Shown: one piece after another, positions 4,172-6,936 of the stretch
Layout: every line of letters starts with the position of its first letter
Position numbering within the stretch: position 1 is the stretch's first letter
Source of the DNA: Pyrodictium sp.
GTDB taxonomy: Archaea > Thermoproteota > Thermoprotei_A > Sulfolobales > Pyrodictiaceae
Reading direction: 5' to 3'
Assembly: GCA_015662475.1 (NCBI GenBank)
Contig: DQUB01000165.1
Location: 1 to 6,936 of the forward strand
DNA length: 6,936 bases
Made by a program: the position numbers and the translations under genes
Notes under the pieces: generated by a model
Database searches by the model: none
Told to the model about the DNA's origin: nothing
What the model saw: only the letters and a program-made list of their open reading frames with translations

Positions 4172-6607
4172 TTAAATGCTGGCTTCCTCAATGAGCTTTT
4201 TAAGCTCCTCCAATACCTCTTCCTTCTTCTCCCTAGCCTTGCCAGCTCCTCTAACTCTTCTCGCAACCTTCTCGAAAACTTTTCCAATTCTCCTTCTAAA
4301 CCTGGCTATGACAATAGCGGCAATTACAGATACAATGATAGCTGTTATGAGAGTTGAGTTGGAAACCACTAGTTTGAAAACAGACTTAACCTGTCTCTCT
4401 ACAATTACCATTAGTTTTGGTTCAAGCTTAACAGTTTTTGATGTAGGAGCCTTCAACATGAACTCTTTCACATTGTAGTCTTTAGCAGAGATTGTTACGG
4501 TATAGTAGCCTGGAGGAAGTTTTAGGAAAACCACCTGTCTAGCCTCCTTTGACACTGAGTAGCTAGCTCCGTAGATGGTTGAACCGTTAATGCTTATGTA
4601 AAACTTGTCTATGGGTTGACCTGTCAAACTATCAACAACACGTATCTCTGTTGTAGAAGGCTCTACGCGTACTTCAACTACCTCTGGCTCTCCAACTACC
4701 ATCTCTACTTTTTCCGGCACATAGCCTTCAGCTGATATGAGGAGGGTGTAGGTTCCTGGAGGAACCATTAAACGGCTATTAGCTGGGACAACAACTCTCC
4801 TCCCAAACCCGACCAGTTCCACTCTTGCATCGGGTATCTCGTATCCTGTAACAGCATCTACAACTTTCACCTCTAACGGTACAAGTTTAGGCTCTAAGTA
4901 GATGACGGTGTTTGGCTCAGAAACATCGAATATGCCTCCAATGTAGCCTGGTGCATCAATTCTAACACGATAGCTGGCATATGGTAGACTTACTCGAGCA
5001 CATCCACTATCATCTGTTCTAATTTCGCCAAGTTTTACACCTTCAACTGTGTAAATTTGCACCACTGTTTTTGCTAAAGGCTTGTCTAGGGGTAGTAGGT
5101 GGAGAGGATCTGTAAGCCCTCTAACGCAAATACTATAGCTAGCCATTCTAACAGGTGTCTCAATCCTTACCTCTGGAGGTTCTAGGGTAACATGTATGGT
5201 ATGTGTGATGCCGAGCTCCTCATATACCACCTTAACATGGTAACTTGCAATTGGTAGGAGAAGTGATAGTTTCTCTCCTTTCACACTAACGCTCGTATTT
5301 CCATCCACTTTTGAGACGAGTATTGTGGGGGTGAACGTCTTCTTCGCAATGCTTATGTAGAGTTTAGGCGCGTAGATAGTCAATAGTGCAAGTTTCTCGA
5401 AAAACTCTTGCTTTGGTTTCACTACAACAAGCCTACCATCATACCCCACTACAACCACGTCTCTAAAACCGTAAACTAGTGATGGGGTTCTACAGGGTGC
5501 AGCAACATACCATACGGGCATGCCTGATGAATCTAGCAGCTTCAAGCCATCATGGTCGACAGCAACAATGTACTCGCGACCTTTGTGGATGATCACTGGA
5601 ACATATTCTTTAACTGTTGGAGTATAGTGCCACGCAAACCTAGACTTTACAAGCATTTTGTCCGGATAAACATCTACTAGATGGCCTACACCACCACCAA
5701 CTACTGATAGTATGTAGGACTGATCAATGGTGTATAGGTAGGCTTGGGGTTTAGCGGGCAAACGTATGTATTCTTGCACCCGTAGAACCGGTTTGAAACC
5801 CTCTATAGCAGCGAGTCTGAGAATTGCAACACCATTGCTATACTCTACCGTTAACAGTTTAAACTTGTAGGGCGAATACGCGTCAACAACATATGCTGCT
5901 ACAAGTGGAGTTGAAGACTCGTAAGAGTAGACTATCGAGCTCGTGTTTAGATCTACTACTGCTACAAACCAGCTATTCTGCAGCTTGCATGTCACGGCTA
6001 TAAGCATTGTATAGTTGCCCTTTGATTGGGTGATGTGCGCTTCACCTATGTCTGATTGTACAGGAAGTTTTATCGTCTTATATGGATCTACTAGTGAGCT
6101 CTTATAGACAGCGATAAGGCCGTCACGGTGGACTATTATGGTGTATTCTCCCACACGCTTAACCCCAACAATGTGGGCTTCTAAGAGTCGGTATGGGCCG
6201 TAGAACTGCTGGTTATTCTCCAAGTCTAGGTGGTAGGCTAGGTTGTTTGCACAAACCAATAGTATGTGTTTTGTTCCTAGAGAGTTGTTTAGCACTATAG
6301 GACTACATAGTGGTTCTATTGTGTGCACCTTCTCTTGCTTAGTCGCCAAGTCTTGTACTACAATTTTTTGGCCGAGGAATAGTATGAGATGGCCTGTCGG
6401 CTCAACCACGTATTCGACCATTGGCGGTATAGCTACCCTATCTACCACTGCTACTGCAGCTAGCACTTCTAGGTCAGCTAGCACATGTGTTGTGTTCAAC
6501 ACTATACCAACTCGTTTTTTCAACACTATAGCATTGCTTGGAAGGACTGTGAAAACAAGTGTTATGGCTAATACTAGCAACAACACGTACGTCTTGTGTC
6601 TCAACAT
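4172..6607 (-). CDS. Secreted, C-terminally membrane-anchored protein with propeller-like N-terminus and PEGA-like beta repeats
   Basis: This 811-residue protein begins with a signal peptide (hydrophobic core about 7-21, possible cleavage after PSNA at 26). Residues about 30-400 are strand-rich segments with short turns such as VVVVGYDGRLVVV and YIVAVDHDGLKLLDSSG, suggesting a PQQ/WD-like beta-propeller. Residues about 415-731 hold four related beta domains ending in LPIASY (451), LPYASY (541), VPPGTY (615) and LPPGYY (697), each followed by a strand and usually a Gly-Tyr-like turn; this fits PEGA or carboxypeptidase-regulatory folds. KVVDAVTG and RVVDSLTG open the last two. A helix at about 752-770 (LITAIIVSVIAAIVIA) crosses the membrane; RFRRR follows, then a charged, helical cytoplasmic tail. 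About seven N-X-S/T sequons suggest glycosylation outside. ATG at 6607 has a GGAG 8 bases ahead. Placement before the ATPase resembles upsX/aapX before upsE/aapE in Sulfolobus pilus operons (inference). Exact function unknown. Confidence 0.8.
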   Translation of the reverse strand: MLRHKTYVLLLVLAITLVFTVLPSNAIVLKKRVGIVLNTTHVLADLEVLAAVAVVDRVAIPPMVEYVVEPTGHLILFLGQKIVVQDLATKQEKVHTIEPLCSPIVLNNSLGTKHILLVCANNLAYHLDLENNQQFYGPYRLLEAHIVGVKRVGEYTIIVHRDGLIAVYKSSLVDPYKTIKLPVQSDIGEAHITQSKGNYTMLIAVTCKLQNSWFVAVVDLNTSSIVYSYESSTPLVAAYVVDAYSPYKFKLLTVEYSNGVAILRLAAIEGFKPVLRVQEYIRLPAKPQAYLYTIDQSYILSVVGGGVGHLVDVYPDKMLVKSRFAWHYTPTVKEYVPVIIHKGREYIVAVDHDGLKLLDSSGMPVWYVAAPCRTPSLVYGFRDVVVVGYDGRLVVVKPKQEFFEKLALLTIYAPKLYISIAKKTFTPTILVSKVDGNTSVSVKGEKLSLLLPIASYHVKVVYEELGITHTIHVTLEPPEVRIETPVRMASYSICVRGLTDPLHLLPLDKPLAKTVVQIYTVEGVKLGEIRTDDSGCARVSLPYASYRVRIDAPGYIGGIFDVSEPNTVIYLEPKLVPLEVKVVDAVTGYEIPDARVELVGFGRRVVVPANSRLMVPPGTYTLLISAEGYVPEKVEMVVGEPEVVEVRVEPSTTEIRVVDSLTGQPIDKFYISINGSTIYGASYSVSKEARQVVFLKLPPGYYTVTISAKDYNVKEFMLKAPTSKTVKLEPKLMVIVERQVKSVFKLVVSNSTLITAIIVSVIAAIVIARFRRRIGKVFEKVARRVRGAGKAREKKEEVLEELKKLIEEASI

Positions 6608-6643
6608 TGGCTTCTCTCCGCAGACTAGGCTCTAGACCGCACC

Positions 6644-6653
6644 TTAGATAAAG
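6644..6653. promoter_or_regulatory. AT-rich element shared by two divergent promoters
   Basis: TTAGATAAAG reads as a TATA-like box on the plus strand and CTTTATCTAA on the minus strand. On the plus strand it lies about 24 bp before the ATG at 6672, predicting leaderless transcription. On the minus strand it predicts a start near 6622-6624 and a leader of about 15 bases containing the GGAG that precedes the ATG at 6607. Only one such element is seen between the two genes. Confidence 0.5.
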
Positions 6654-6671
6654 TGTTGCTCTTGTGTGAAG

Positions 6672-6936
6672 ATGCGGGGTGTTGAGGCTATAGTGGCATC
6701 GGCGGGTGGTTTTGAAGAAAGAGCATCTGTTCTACTTGGAGAGGTTGAGGGGCTTAAGCTAGACCTTTTAGACCTCCTAGCAGTGCTTGTCAAAAAGCCA
6801 GACTTGGTTAAGGTTGGGTATGAGGAGAAAGTGTTTATGGTGTACTACCAATTTGCTGGAAAGACTGTTTCAGCTAGTGAGGTTAAAGAGTTGTTGAAGA
6901 GAAAGCTTGTTAAGCGAAAGGTTGTCGATAGAGTTG
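6672..6936 (+). CDS. Unrecognised protein, N-terminal part only
   Basis: An open frame of 88 complete codons starts at ATG 6672 and runs off the window. I do not recognise the family. The visible part is soluble and rich in Val, Leu, Lys and Glu, with no signal peptide or membrane helix. It opens MRGVEAIVASAGGFEERASV, then a leucine-rich helix LKLDLLDLLAVLVKKPDL, a probable strand pair VGYEEKVFMVYYQFAGKTV, and a basic helix SEVKELLKRKLVKRKVVDRV. Third-position choice resembles the neighbouring genes. An in-frame TAG at 6645 bounds it upstream, and GTG at 6666 is the only other candidate start seen. The ATG is preferred because it lies at leaderless distance from the AT-rich element at 6644-6653. 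It is divergent from the filament locus and need not be functionally related to it. Confidence 0.7.
   Translation, partial: MRGVEAIVASAGGFEERASVLLGEVEGLKLDLLDLLAVLVKKPDLVKVGYEEKVFMVYYQFAGKTVSASEVKELLKRKLVKRKVVDRV

Noticed and set aside
4145..4478. Plus-strand frames of 70 and 100 codons with a hydrophobic start, at first glance pilin-like
   Set aside because: They lie antisense to the membrane helix and charged tail of the 811-aa protein. The hydrophobic stretch is a shadow of that helix, and no class III cleavage site is present.

Overview
The window looks like chromosomal DNA from a hyperthermophilic crenarchaeon, probably Desulfurococcales-like (inference, no species assigned). The reasons are archaeal TATA-type promoters about 26 bp ahead of starts, a leaderless start, TTG start codons backed by purine-rich Shine-Dalgarno sequences, tightly packed genes, GC-rich islands between genes in a background of roughly 45% GC, and an archaeal FlaI/GspE-type secretion ATPase.

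Most of the window (582-6607, minus strand) is one locus for an archaeal type IV filament (pilus or secretion) machine. In transcription order it holds: a large secreted protein anchored by a C-terminal membrane helix, with a propeller-like N-terminal half and a string of PEGA/carboxypeptidase-regulatory-like beta domains (811 aa); a 181-bp gap with a GC-rich 12-bp inverted repeat that may encode a small RNA or mRNA leader; the assembly ATPase (534 aa); and two separate single-domain T2SSF/FlaJ-type membrane platform proteins (284 and 315 aa) whose genes overlap by 4 bp. The ATPase would power assembly or secretion through a platform made of the two membrane proteins. The anchored beta-rich protein would act outside the cell, with its basic cytoplasmic tail possibly touching the machine. 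No pilin and no prepilin peptidase are visible, so the filament subunit must be encoded elsewhere.

Flanks: at 1-320 (minus strand, cut by the window edge) is a NifX/NifB-like metal-cofactor-binding protein with a Cys/His-rich N-terminus. Between it and the filament genes (321-581) is a GC-rich segment that can fold into several helices, one pair of them interlocking as a pseudoknot, with a plus-strand TATA box at the right distance. It is a candidate non-coding RNA. At 6672-6936 (plus strand, cut by the edge) is the start of an unrecognised gene, divergent from the 811-aa gene and apparently sharing one AT-rich promoter element with it.

The most unusual parts are the two candidate RNAs and the pairing of a split-platform secretion machine with a propeller/beta-repeat surface protein. 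All functional statements come from reading motifs by eye; no database search was possible.
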